A stretch of 15,223 nucleotides of DNA from Gammaproteobacteria bacterium (GTDB lineage Bacteria; Pseudomonadota; Gammaproteobacteria; Arenicellales; Spongiicolonaceae): contig RKSH01000232.1 in the NCBI GenBank assembly GCA_007570945.1, positions 1-15,223 of the forward strand, given 5' to 3'. Position 1 is the first letter of the stretch. Each line of letters starts with the position of its first letter. A program made the translations under genes and the position numbers. Below the pieces are notes generated by a model. It saw only the letters and a list, made by a program, of their open reading frames with translations, did no database searches and was not told the origin of the DNA. Below are positions 7,158 to 13,959 of the stretch, in pieces.

Positions 7158-8084
7158 TCAGCGCCCGGCGCGGGTGTTCGGCGCGCCGTGGTACAGGTTC
7201 ACCACATGGCGCGCGTCGCTGAAGAACAAATAACGTTCCACCAGCAGCCCGGCCGCCGCGCTCACCGCCGCCAGCCAGCGCGCCCCGGCGCCGCCGTCGG
7301 TGCCGAGCAGCAGCGCCGCCGGCGCCGCAATGCCGAGCGCAAAGAACACCGCGCGCAATGCAAGCGAAACCGTCCCCGGCAGGCGGAAGCCGAATTCCTC
7401 GGTGAGAAAAGTGCCGGCGCTGTGTCCCACGTCCAGCAGCCGCACCGTCCCGCCCTTGAGTCCGGTGGCGTCGCCGACGGTGGGCCCGCCGGGGCGGCCG
7501 ATGGCGCGGTAATACCACAGTTTGCACAAGCCGCCGGCGGCAAGCGCGGCGATGGCGAAAGCGCGCAACGCCGGCGAGTCGCCGCACAGCGCCAGCGCCA
7601 GCAGCGCCCCGGACATCACCCCCAGCGCGATGTAGTTCACCGGCGTCAGCGGCGTGCGCCACTGCGGAATGGTGCGCAGGCAGGCGTAAATCATGCCGGT
7701 GCTGAACAGAGTGGCGAGCGCAACCGCCGCCGTCGCCAAAGCCGCCGCCGTCTGCAGCATGCCGCCGCCGTCACCGTTAATTAAAAGCGCGCCCCAAACC
7801 AGCGCCGGCGGATAAAACGCCACCGCCAACAAACCCTCGCGCGACAGCCACGAAGTGCGCACGCGAAAGAACGCCCGCCACGCATTTTTTTTGTTCGCCA
7901 AATGCAAGGTGGAGGACAGCAGTCCCGCCGTCACCAGCCCCAGCCCGACCGCGAACACCGCCGCCGCCGCCCCGCCCGCCGCCAACGGAACGCCGCCCAG
8001 CGCAAAAACCGCCAGCACGATGAACAAGCCATAGCCGGCGCCGGAGGTGACGGTGAAGAGGATGACGGATTTGGCCGGGTGCAT
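7158..8084 (-). CDS. DmsC/SoeC-family membrane anchor subunit of a molybdopterin oxidoreductase
   Basis: A 308-residue inner-membrane protein with about eight hydrophobic helices. The N-terminus MHPAKSVILFTVTSGAGYGL, the TAGLLSSTLHLANKKNAWRAF segment near residues 52-72, the SWLSREG turn, and the end LLVERYLFFSDARHVVNLYHG match the DmsC family (DMSO reductase anchor), in particular the form seen in SoeC, the anchor of the cytoplasmic quinone-linked sulfite dehydrogenase SoeABC. Such anchors bind quinone and pass electrons to or from an iron-sulfur subunit and a molybdopterin subunit. Neither partner is in this window, so it is an orphan here. The direction of electron flow (DMSO reduction or sulfite oxidation) cannot be decided. 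Only a weak GAGA precedes the ATG. It lies between the ubiquinone genes and an anion permease. Confidence 0.75.
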   Translation of the reverse strand: MHPAKSVILFTVTSGAGYGLFIVLAVFALGGVPLAAGGAAAAVFAVGLGLVTAGLLSSTLHLANKKNAWRAFFRVRTSWLSREGLLAVAFYPPALVWGALLINGDGGGMLQTAAALATAAVALATLFSTGMIYACLRTIPQWRTPLTPVNYIALGVMSGALLALALCGDSPALRAFAIAALAAGGLCKLWYYRAIGRPGGPTVGDATGLKGGTVRLLDVGHSAGTFLTEEFGFRLPGTVSLALRAVFFALGIAAPAALLLGTDGGAGARWLAAVSAAAGLLVERYLFFSDARHVVNLYHGAPNTRAGR

Positions 8085-8116
8085 GATGGTCTCGGGCAGC
8101 GCGGGCGGCGGTTATT

Positions 8117-8305
8117 TTACTCGCTCACCGGGCAAAGCGCCGGTGGAAACGGTGGTTGCATGGGCGGAGGCGGTGGTTCGGAGTCTGGAAACGGTGGTTG
8201 CCGAGGCCGGAATGGTGGCTGCACCCGCGGGAGCGGTGGTTTGAGTCGCGGAAACGGCGGTGAAAAAAGTTTTGTCCGCGTAAACATTCCGCCCGCCGCC
8301 ATCAT
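8117..8305 (-). CDS. Small proline-rich heptad-repeat protein (putative)
   Basis: A possible 62-residue protein with no recognised family. After 15 residues (MMAAGGMFTRTKLFS) it consists of six seven-residue repeats beginning with PP: PPFPRLK, PPLPRVQ, PPFRPRQ, PPFPDSE, PPPPPMQ and PPFPPAL, followed by CPVSE and TAA. There is no signal peptide or membrane segment; the repeats should form an extended polyproline-like rod. In favour of a real gene: it runs with its neighbours, its ATG overlaps the ubiB stop as ATGA, as at other junctions in this run, and it fills what would otherwise be the only large gap. Against it: the underlying DNA is a 21-base tandem repeat that is open in other frames too, and no good ribosome site is seen (only TGAG 10-11 bases upstream). 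Confidence 0.4.
   Translation of the reverse strand: MMAAGGMFTRTKLFSPPFPRLKPPLPRVQPPFRPRQPPFPDSEPPPPPMQPPFPPALCPVSE
8145..8270. repeat. 21-base imperfect tandem repeat, six units
   Basis: Six consecutive units of exactly 21 bases start at 8145, 8166, 8187, 8208, 8229 and 8250. Each has a core GGTGGTT or near variant (GGTGGCT, GGCGGTG) six bases in, and most start GGAAAC, GGAATG-like or GGAGGC; the last seven bases vary. Because 21 is a multiple of three, all frames are periodic: heptads beginning PP on the minus strand, and glycine-rich GNGGC-type heptads on the plus strand. It lies between ubiB and the DmsC-like gene. Confidence 0.9.
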
Positions 8306-9918
8306 GGACGAAAACTCAGCAGCAGCAAAACGCCGCCGGCGATGCCGGCCGGCCAGGCGGCGGTGGCGGTGCCGAGGGCGGCGGTGAGGATTGCGGCGGC
8401 AAGAAGGATGCCGCCGGTGATGGCGCAGATTTGGCGGCGGTGGCCGGCGCGGATTTCCCGGCGCAGTTTGCGCAACTCGTCGGAGCGGACGCGCAACAGC
8501 AAATCCTCGCTTTGCGCGCGGCGCAGCACTTCGTAAACCAGCATCGGCAACTCCGGCGCGATGCGGCCCCAGCGCGGCAACTCGCGGGCGATTCTTTTTG
8601 CCGCGGCGCGCGGCCCGGCCTGCTCGGCCATCCACCGCTCCAGATACGGCTTCGCCGTTTGCCAAAGGTCAAGGTCGGGGTACAGCGCGCGGCCCACGCC
8701 CTCAATATTCAGCAGGGTTTTTTGCAGCAGCAGCAGTTGCGGCTGCACCGGCATCTGAAAACGGCGCGCGGTCTGGAACAGGCGGACGATGAATCGGCCG
8801 AAGGAAATTTCGCGGATGGGGCGGGCGAAGATTGGCTCGCACACGGTGCGGATGGCGGCCTCAAATTCCTCCACCGGCGTCTGCGGCGGCACCCAGCCGG
8901 CGTCCAGGTGCGCCTGCGCCACGGCGCGGTAGTCGCGGCGGAAAAATGCAAGAAAATTTTCCGCCAGGTAGCGTTTGTCCGACTCGCCCAGGCTGCCCAT
9001 GATGCCGAAGTCCACCGCGCGGTACTGGCCATCGGGCGCGACCAGGATGTTGCCGGGATGCATGTCGGCGTGGAAAAAACCGTCGCGGAAAGCCTGGGTG
9101 AAAAAAATTTCAACGCCGTTGTGCGCAAGTTGGCGCAGATCAACGCCGGCCGCGCGCAATGCATCAACATCGCGGATGGGAATGCCGCTGACGCGCTCCA
9201 TCACCATCACCTCGCGGCGGGTGTGCTCAAAATAAATGCGCGGCACGTAAATCATCGCCGAGTCGGTGAAGTTTGCGCGCAGCAAACTCGCGTTGGCCGC
9301 CTCGTGCAGCAGGTCCAACTCGTTGTGAATGGTTTTGTCGTATTCCTCCACCACCTCCAGCGGCCGCAGGCGCGGCGCCTCGCTCCAGAAGCGCGTCGCC
9401 ATTTCGGCCAGCGCATACAGCAGTCCGAGGTCGCGGTTGATGACCTTTTCAATGTCCGGGCGAATCACCTTCACCACCACCGCGCTGTCATCGTGCAGAA
9501 CGGCGTGGTGCACCTGCGCCACCGAGGCCGAGGCAAAAGGCCGGCGGTCAAACTCGGCAAAGCGCGCCGCCAACGGCGCGCCGTAGGCGCGCTCCACAAT
9601 GCGCCGCGCCACATCGCCGGCGAAAGGCGGGACATCGTCCTGCAGCCGGGTGAGTTCCGCCACCAGGTCTTCGGGCAGCAGGTCGGGGCGCGTGGACAGC
9701 ATCTGCCCGAACTTGACGAACACCGGGCCTAATTCCTCCAGCGCCTCGCGCAGGCGGACGGCGTGCGGCTTGCGCGGCGGCGGCGCGCCGAACCGCAGCA
9801 GCCGCGACACAAAACGCATGCCGCCGAAAAACTTCAGCGACACCAGGTAATCGTCCAGCCCGTGGCGGACGCACACCCGCGCGATGCGCAGCAGGTGGAA
9901 CAGGCCGGCCCGCTTCAT
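8302..9918 (-). CDS. ubiB: Ubiquinone biosynthesis atypical kinase/ATPase UbiB
   Basis: A 538-residue UbiB/ABC1/ADCK-family protein, needed for ubiquinone synthesis and thought to act as an ATPase that helps extract or handle membrane-bound intermediates. Family marks are the KxGQ motif (VKFGQMLSTRPDLLP, Lys69-Gln72), the ASVAQVH loop (131-137), the ExD motif Glu200-Asp202 in NELDLLHEAANA, the catalytic-loop-like HADMHPGN (283-290) and DFG (303-305). Two C-terminal hydrophobic helices (about 498-516 and 520-536) anchor it to the inner membrane, as in E. coli UbiB. Length and ends are normal. Its ATG overlaps the ubiJ stop as ATGA, and its own stop overlaps the start of the small proline-rich ORF in the same way. 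In many relatives tat or his genes follow; here a DmsC-like gene does. Confidence 0.97.
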   Translation of the reverse strand: MKRAGLFHLLRIARVCVRHGLDDYLVSLKFFGGMRFVSRLLRFGAPPPRKPHAVRLREALEELGPVFVKFGQMLSTRPDLLPEDLVAELTRLQDDVPPFAGDVARRIVERAYGAPLAARFAEFDRRPFASASVAQVHHAVLHDDSAVVVKVIRPDIEKVINRDLGLLYALAEMATRFWSEAPRLRPLEVVEEYDKTIHNELDLLHEAANASLLRANFTDSAMIYVPRIYFEHTRREVMVMERVSGIPIRDVDALRAAGVDLRQLAHNGVEIFFTQAFRDGFFHADMHPGNILVAPDGQYRAVDFGIMGSLGESDKRYLAENFLAFFRRDYRAVAQAHLDAGWVPPQTPVEEFEAAIRTVCEPIFARPIREISFGRFIVRLFQTARRFQMPVQPQLLLLQKTLLNIEGVGRALYPDLDLWQTAKPYLERWMAEQAGPRAAAKRIARELPRWGRIAPELPMLVYEVLRRAQSEDLLLRVRSDELRKLRREIRAGHRRQICAITGGILLAAAILTAALGTATAAWPAGIAGGVLLLLSFRP

Positions 9919-10520
9919 CGCCGCCGCGCGCGCTCCTCGGCGGCGCGCAACCGCCGGGAAAATTCGGCCGCATCGGCGTGCAGTCGGCGCACTTCATGCG
10001 CAAGCGCGTCCACCTCATCGGCGCGCGCCGCAAGTTGCGCTTCGTCCTTGAGGAACCAGCCGAAATCTTCGGCGGCGGCGGCGCAATTTTGACTGAGCAG
10101 CCGGCCGAGCGCGCGCGCCGCGCCGCCGGCCGCACGGGCCGGGGCGTCGCCGATGAAGCGCGCAACCTCTTCCTCCCAGTCCACTTGCAGGCGCGCCAGG
10201 GCGGCGATGAACCGGCGGCCGGTGTCCAGGTCACCGCTGATTTCAATTTCGTCAAAGTCGCAAACCTCACCGCCGCACAAATGCCGCAGCGCCTTGAAAA
10301 AAGTTTCCGCCTGTGCGGTCAGCACCGTGTCGGCTTCGGCGCGCCGGCCCGGCCGGCACCACAACCGCGCATCGGCGACGTGCACCACCACGGCGCGGCC
10401 GGCAATGTGGACGGCGACGGTCTTGCCGTCCACCGCGCGCAATGCGCCGGCCGCGTCCGGGTCGGCGCGCAACAGGCGGTTGGCGGCGGCTTGCAGAAAT
10501 TCCGGCAGCGGCGAAAACAT
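9915..10520 (-). CDS. ubiJ: Ubiquinone biosynthesis accessory protein UbiJ
   Basis: A 201-residue soluble protein with an N-terminal SCP2-like lipid-binding domain (about 1-110; strands VDGKTVAVHIAGRAVVVHV at 30-48 and the FDEIEISGDLDTGRRFIAAL segment at 89-108) and a C-terminal coiled coil rich in Ala, Arg and Glu (about 155-200). UbiJ is part of the soluble Ubi complex, where its SCP2 domain is thought to hold the hydrophobic intermediates while the hydroxylases and methylases act. The ATG at 10520 matches the family N-terminus and leaves one base after the ubiE stop. The open frame reaches further upstream, but only as an out-of-frame reading of ubiE. The position between ubiE and ubiB is the conserved one. 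Confidence 0.93.
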   Translation of the reverse strand: MFSPLPEFLQAAANRLLRADPDAAGALRAVDGKTVAVHIAGRAVVVHVADARLWCRPGRRAEADTVLTAQAETFFKALRHLCGGEVCDFDEIEISGDLDTGRRFIAALARLQVDWEEEVARFIGDAPARAAGGAARALGRLLSQNCAAAAEDFGWFLKDEAQLAARADEVDALAHEVRRLHADAAEFSRRLRAAEERARRR

Positions 10521-10521
10521 T

Positions 10522-11265
10522 TCAGAACTTGCAGCCCACATGCACGGCGACGATGCCGCCGGCCAGGTTGTAAACCTCAACGCGCTCAAAACCGGCGGCG
10601 GCAATCATCGCGCGCAATTCTTCCTGCGGCGGGTGCTTGCGGATGGATTCCACCAGGTAGCGGTAACTGCCGCGGTCGCCGGCCACCAGCGCGCCCAGTT
10701 GGGGGATGACGCTGAACGAATAGGCGTCGTAAATTTTCTCCAGCAACGGCGACCGCGGCCGGGAAAATTCCAGCACCAGCAACCGCCCGCCGGGCCGCAA
10801 CACGCGCCGCATGGAGGCAAGGGCGGCCGGGATGCGGATGACATTGCGCAGGCCGAAAGCGATGCTGACACAGTCAAAAGTGTTGTCGGGAAAGGCCAGT
10901 TGCTCGGCGTCGGCGCGCACAAAAGCGATGTTGCCGGCGAGGCCGGCGTCCAACATGCGCCCGCGCCCGCGTTTCAGCATGGCATCGCTCAAGTCGCTCA
11001 TCACCACAAAACCGCCGCCGCCCACGCGCCCGGCCAGCAACTTGCACAAGTCGCCGGAGCCGGCCGCCACATCCAGCACGCGGTCGCCTTTGGTGACGCC
11101 GGCGCGGGCGGCGGCGAATTGTTTCCACCAGCGGTGCGCGCCCAGCGACATCAAATCGTTCATCAGGTCGTATTTGCCGGCGACCGACTGGAAAACCTCA
11201 CCCACCAGGCGGGATTTTTCCGCCTCGCTGACTTCGCGGTTGCCGAAATGCGCGCGCTGACTCAT
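10522..11265 (-). CDS. ubiE: Ubiquinone/menaquinone C-methyltransferase UbiE
   Basis: A 247-residue SAM-dependent class I methyltransferase that C-methylates the benzoquinol ring in ubiquinone synthesis, and demethylmenaquinol where menaquinone is made. Visible motifs are VFQSVAGKYDLMNDLMSLG at 24-42, the SAM-binding VLDVAAGSGDL (63-73), the acidic loop RADAEQLAFPD (117-127), FGLRNV (137-142) and the C-terminal YNLAGGIVAVHVGCKF ending typical of the family. Length is normal. It starts 18 bases after the DUF971 gene with only a weak GGGA ribosome site and sits one base before ubiJ, so expression is likely linked across the block. If the DmsC/SoeC-like anchor downstream uses menaquinol or ubiquinol, this enzyme makes its electron carrier. 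Confidence 0.97.
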   Translation of the reverse strand: MSQRAHFGNREVSEAEKSRLVGEVFQSVAGKYDLMNDLMSLGAHRWWKQFAAARAGVTKGDRVLDVAAGSGDLCKLLAGRVGGGGFVVMSDLSDAMLKRGRGRMLDAGLAGNIAFVRADAEQLAFPDNTFDCVSIAFGLRNVIRIPAALASMRRVLRPGGRLLVLEFSRPRSPLLEKIYDAYSFSVIPQLGALVAGDRGSYRYLVESIRKHPPQEELRAMIAAAGFERVEVYNLAGGIVAVHVGCKF

Positions 11266-11283
11266 GGTCCCGCTTTCGGCCGC

Positions 11284-11640
11284 TCAGCGTTGCTCGCCGG
11301 CCTCGGCCAGGCGCGCGCGGTATTCCCGCCAGTTGCGCTCAAAGCCGGCCGCCAGGTCGTACAGCGTTTCCCACGAATAAATTCCGCTGTTGTGGCCGTC
11401 GTCAAAATGCAGGCGCACGGCGTACTGCCCGACCGCCTCGATTTTTTCAATGTTGACGTCGCGCTTGCCGGCGACCAGGGCTGGCCGCCCGGCGCCGTGG
11501 CCGCGCACCTCGGCGGACGGGGAATGCACGCGCAGGTACTCGCAACTCAGGGAAAATTGCGCGCCGTTGTCAAACTTGATTTCCAGACGGCGGCTGTTCT
11601 GGTGCAGGCGAATTTCCAGCGGGCGCGGCTTTTCACTCAT
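11284..11640 (-). CDS. DUF971 (gamma-butyrobetaine hydroxylase-like N-terminal domain) protein
   Basis: A 118-residue small soluble protein consisting of one DUF971 domain. Signature parts are SCEYLRVHSPSAEVRGHG (32-49), GKRDVNIEKIEAVGQYAV (58-75) and FDDGHNSGIYSWETLYDL (79-96). In eukaryotes the same domain forms the N-terminal zinc-binding part of gamma-butyrobetaine hydroxylase; the stand-alone bacterial protein has no settled function, though it is very often found beside ubiE. Here only one cysteine (Cys33) is present. I chose ATG at 11640, where the conserved sequence starts; the first bases overlap the hemB end by 8 (ATGAGTGA), so translation is probably coupled to hemB. Confidence 0.9.
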   Translation of the reverse strand: MSEKPRPLEIRLHQNSRRLEIKFDNGAQFSLSCEYLRVHSPSAEVRGHGAGRPALVAGKRDVNIEKIEAVGQYAVRLHFDDGHNSGIYSWETLYDLAAGFERNWREYRARLAEAGEQR

Positions 11641-12637
11641 CACCGCCGCCCGCGCCCAGCCACCGCGCCGCCATGCCGGCAAAATAACTCAGCACCGCAT
11701 CGGCCCCGGCGCGCTTGAAAGCGGTGAGGGATTCCAGCGCCGTCGCCTCCAGGTCCAGCCAGCCGGCCTGGGCCGCGGCCTGCAGCATCGCGTATTCACC
11801 GCTGACCTGGTAGGCGAAGGTCGGCACGCCGAATCTCTCCTTCACCCGCCGCACCACGTCGAGGTAGAAGACTCCGGGCTTCACCATCACCATGTCGGCG
11901 CCTTCTTTGATGTCCAGTTCCACTTCCCGCATCGCCTCATCGGTGTTGGCCGGGTCCAGTTGGTAGGCGCGCTTGTCGGCCTTGCCCAGGGCGCCGGCCG
12001 AGCCGGTGGCGTCGCGGAACGGCGCGTACAAGGCCGAGGCGAACTTGGCCGCGTAGGCGAGGATGCGGGTGTTGGCGTGGCCGGCCGCCTCCAGCGCATC
12101 GCGGATGGCCTTGACCCGGCCGTCCATCATGTCCGACGGCGCCACCACCTGCGCGCCGGCTGCGGCATGCGACAGCGCCTGTTTAACCAGCGCGGCGACG
12201 GTGGCGTCGTTGGCGACGTAGCCGGCGGCATCCAACAGGCCGTCCTGGCCGTGGGAGGTGTAGGGGTCCAGGGCGATGTCGGTAATCACGCCGAGCCCCG
12301 GCAATTCGCCGCGCACCGCGCGCACCGCGCGCTGGATGAGTCCGTCCTCGTTCCACGCCTCCTCGGCGCCGGGCGTCTTGTCCGCCGCCGGCAGCGACGG
12401 AAACAGCGCAATCGCCGGAATGCCGAGCGCGGCCAGTTCTTTGACCTGACTTAGCATGCGGTCGATGCTGAGGCGCGCAATGCCGGGCATGGAGGGGATG
12501 AGTTCGGTGCGGTCCTCGCCCTCCACCACGAACAGCGGCTGGATTAAATCGTCCACGCTGAGGCCGCTTTCGCGCACCAGGCGGCGGCTGAACTCCTCGG
12601 CGCGGTTGCGCCGCATGCGGGTGGCGGGGTAGGGCAT
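11633..12637 (-). CDS. hemB: Delta-aminolevulinic acid dehydratase (porphobilinogen synthase)
   Basis: A 334-residue cytoplasmic enzyme that condenses two 5-aminolevulinate molecules to porphobilinogen, the second common step of haem synthesis. The two active-site lysines are present: Lys198 in YAAKFASALYAPFRDA and the Schiff-base Lys253 in MVKPG. The metal region reads DIALDPYTSHGQDG (120-133), with aspartates where zinc enzymes have cysteines, so it belongs to the Mg-type class known from Pseudomonas. The N-terminal arm RMRRNRAEEFSRRLVRES is the part used for octamer assembly. Length is normal. The ATG lies three bases after the stop of the small membrane protein, and the 3' end overlaps the DUF971 gene, so it is within one transcript. 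Confidence 0.97.
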   Translation of the reverse strand: MPYPATRMRRNRAEEFSRRLVRESGLSVDDLIQPLFVVEGEDRTELIPSMPGIARLSIDRMLSQVKELAALGIPAIALFPSLPAADKTPGAEEAWNEDGLIQRAVRAVRGELPGLGVITDIALDPYTSHGQDGLLDAAGYVANDATVAALVKQALSHAAAGAQVVAPSDMMDGRVKAIRDALEAAGHANTRILAYAAKFASALYAPFRDATGSAGALGKADKRAYQLDPANTDEAMREVELDIKEGADMVMVKPGVFYLDVVRRVKERFGVPTFAYQVSGEYAMLQAAAQAGWLDLEATALESLTAFKRAGADAVLSYFAGMAARWLGAGGGDE

Positions 12638-12640
12638 GCC

Positions 12641-12982
12641 TCAGTTGCGCCGCCGCCGCAACAGCAGCCAGTGCAGCACAAAAACGATGATATTCACCGC
12701 CATCACGATGGAACTCTGCAGCATGCTGCGCAGGGCGTAGCGTTTTTCGATGACTACCATCTCCTCCATGGTCGGCGGCTCGCGCTCGCCGTCGCTTGGC
12801 GCCGGCATGTAGAAATGCTCGGGGTCATCCACCGTCAACTGCGGAAAATTATACTGCACCAAATCGTAGCCGACGATGGCCAGGGCGACGGTGAAACACA
12901 TCACCATGATGAAGCAGACCGCGCCGGCGTAGATGCTGAGCACGGTTCTTTCTTTGCGTTTTGCTTCGGGCTGGGCGTTCAT
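12641..12982 (-). CDS. Hypothetical two-helix membrane protein
   Basis: A 113-residue protein that I do not recognise. It has a basic N-terminus (residues 1-12), a hydrophobic helix at about 14-37, a 50-residue hydrophilic and mostly acidic loop (PSDGEREPPTMEEM near 62-75), a second helix at about 88-108, and an RRRRN end. The positive-inside rule puts both ends in the cytoplasm and the loop in the periplasm. A good GGAGG ribosome site stands before the ATG, and the start overlaps the adk stop by four bases (ATGA); hemB follows after three bases. These signs make it a real gene. Position alone does not give a function; a small partner or regulator of a membrane complex is possible but unsupported. 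Confidence 0.75.
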   Translation of the reverse strand: MNAQPEAKRKERTVLSIYAGAVCFIMVMCFTVALAIVGYDLVQYNFPQLTVDDPEHFYMPAPSDGEREPPTMEEMVVIEKRYALRSMLQSSIVMAVNIIVFVLHWLLLRRRRN

Positions 12983-13857
12983 TTTTTCCTCCGGGTGGTG
13001 GTGGGTTTTTTGCGCGCCGTTTTTTTGCCGGCAACTTTGGTTGTTCCGGCGCGGGAAACGGCGGCGGTTTTCTTTTTCTTTTTGGCGGGCGCGGATTTTT
13101 TCGCCGCCGACGGGGATTCGGCGGCGACCACCTGGCCGCCGGAAATGATGGTTTGCACACCGTCACCGCCGCCGCCGCCGAGTTCGACGGCGGTCGACAG
13201 CGGGCGAATGTCGGCGTCAATTAAATTGCCGATGCGCGCGCAGATGTCCTTGACCCCGCCGTCGCCGCTGACGGTGCGCAATTTCTGCTGCGCCTTGTAA
13301 TAGTCCACCAGCGGCTCGGTGTCGCGCTCATACACCACCAGGCGGTTGTGCGCGGTGGCGGCGTTGTCGTCGCCGCGTTTTTTCAGTTTGCGCCTGCCAC
13401 AGGCGTCGCACACGCCGCTCTTGCGCGGCGGTGAAAAGAATTCGTTGTAAATCGCCCCGCAGCCGCCGCAGGTGATGCGCCCGGTGAGGCGTTTGACCAG
13501 GGTGTCCTGGTTGACGTTGATGTACAGCGTCACCTGCAGCGGCCGGCCGAGCCAGTTGAGCAGACCGTCCAGGGCCTGGGCCTGGGGAATATTGCGTGGA
13601 AAACCGTCCAGAATAAAGCCGCGCTTGGTGTCCGGTTTTTTCAGCCGCTGCTCAACCATGCCGAGCACCACCTCGTCCGACACCAGTTCGCCGGCGGCCA
13701 TGGCGGCTTTGGCCCGGCGGCCGAGTTTGCCGCCGCCGGCCGCCGCCTCGCGCAACAGGTCGCCGGTGGAAATTTGCGGAATGCCGTAACGCTCACCGAG
13801 TAACTTCGCCTGCGTCCCCTTGCCGGAACCGGGCGCGCCAAGCAACAGAATACGCAT
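12979..13857 (-). CDS. adk: Adenylate kinase with four-Cys LID and lysine-rich C-terminal tail
   Basis: A 292-residue enzyme; usual bacterial length is about 215. Adk catalyses ATP + AMP = 2 ADP in the cytoplasm. The Walker A loop GAPGSGKGT (7-15), TGDLLR (31-36), the FILDGFPRN motif (81-89) and the LID domain are normal. The LID carries CGGC (130-133) and CDAC (150-153), the four-cysteine zinc form that is frequent in Gram-positives but absent from E. coli Adk. After the kinase core (about 1-217) comes a linker rich in Gly and Ser, and from about 251 a tail rich in Lys, Ala, Thr and Pro with 18 Lys or Arg in the last 42 residues, like bacterial histone-H1-type proteins. ATG at 13857 begins MRILLLGAPG, with GAGG eight bases upstream. 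It heads the long minus-strand run. Confidence 0.95.
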   Translation of the reverse strand: MRILLLGAPGSGKGTQAKLLGERYGIPQISTGDLLREAAAGGGKLGRRAKAAMAAGELVSDEVVLGMVEQRLKKPDTKRGFILDGFPRNIPQAQALDGLLNWLGRPLQVTLYINVNQDTLVKRLTGRITCGGCGAIYNEFFSPPRKSGVCDACGRRKLKKRGDDNAATAHNRLVVYERDTEPLVDYYKAQQKLRTVSGDGGVKDICARIGNLIDADIRPLSTAVELGGGGGDGVQTIISGGQVVAAESPSAAKKSAPAKKKKKTAAVSRAGTTKVAGKKTARKKPTTTRRKK

Positions 13858-13888
13858 TAGAACTGCCTCATCGTTTTTTTTTTCGGTA

Positions 13889-13918
13889 GCGGCGCATTTT
13901 ATAACAAAACCGCGCCGC
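13889..13918. promoter_or_regulatory. Seven-base inverted repeat in the adk/pfp gap
   Basis: GCGGCGC (13889-13895) and GCGCCGC (13912-13918) are exact inverted copies separated by 16 AT-rich bases (ATTTTATAACAAAACC). The spacing and the location between divergent genes over possible -10 boxes would suit a dimeric regulator or a cruciform. A chance match in this GC-rich sequence is possible. Confidence 0.3.
13898..13903 (-). promoter_or_regulatory. Possible -10 box for the adk operon
   Basis: On the minus strand TATAAA (continuing AT) is 40 bases upstream of the adk ATG. The transcript would start near 13891 and carry an A10 tract (13883-13874) ahead of the GAGG ribosome site. No clear -35 box is seen. 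Confidence 0.35.
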
Positions 13919-13944
13919 GGGCGAGGGCGGCTGGGCACGTTTTG

Positions 13945-13953
13945 TGCGACAAT
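13945..13953 (+). promoter_or_regulatory. Possible extended -10 for a leaderless pfp transcript
   Basis: TGCGACAAT fits an extended -10 (TG, one base, then GACAAT) and ends six bases before the pfp ATG. Transcription would begin at or next to the start codon. No Shine-Dalgarno sequence is present, which fits, but the match to consensus is only moderate. Confidence 0.3.
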
Positions 13954-13959
13954 CCGGGC

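Noticed and set aside
7126..7662. N-terminal extension of the SLC13 permease frame
   Set aside because: The extension is out-of-frame reading of the DmsC/SoeC-like gene, rich in Arg and Gly; the natural N-terminus starts at the ATG at 7125.
8172..8186. GGTTCGGAGTC-like sequence resembling a tRNA T arm
   Set aside because: It is one unit of the 21-base tandem repeat; no acceptor or anticodon stems are present.
8145..8270. CRISPR array
   Set aside because: Units are 21 bases in total, imperfect and without distinct unique spacers of normal length; no cas genes are near.
8431..9732. A 433-codon plus-strand open frame
   Set aside because: It is antisense to ubiB, His/Arg/Ala-rich with no family resemblance, as expected for the mirror of a GC-rich gene.
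10153..11718. A 521-codon plus-strand open frame
   Set aside because: It runs antisense across ubiJ, ubiE and the DUF971 gene, which are all secure; composition is that of a shadow frame.
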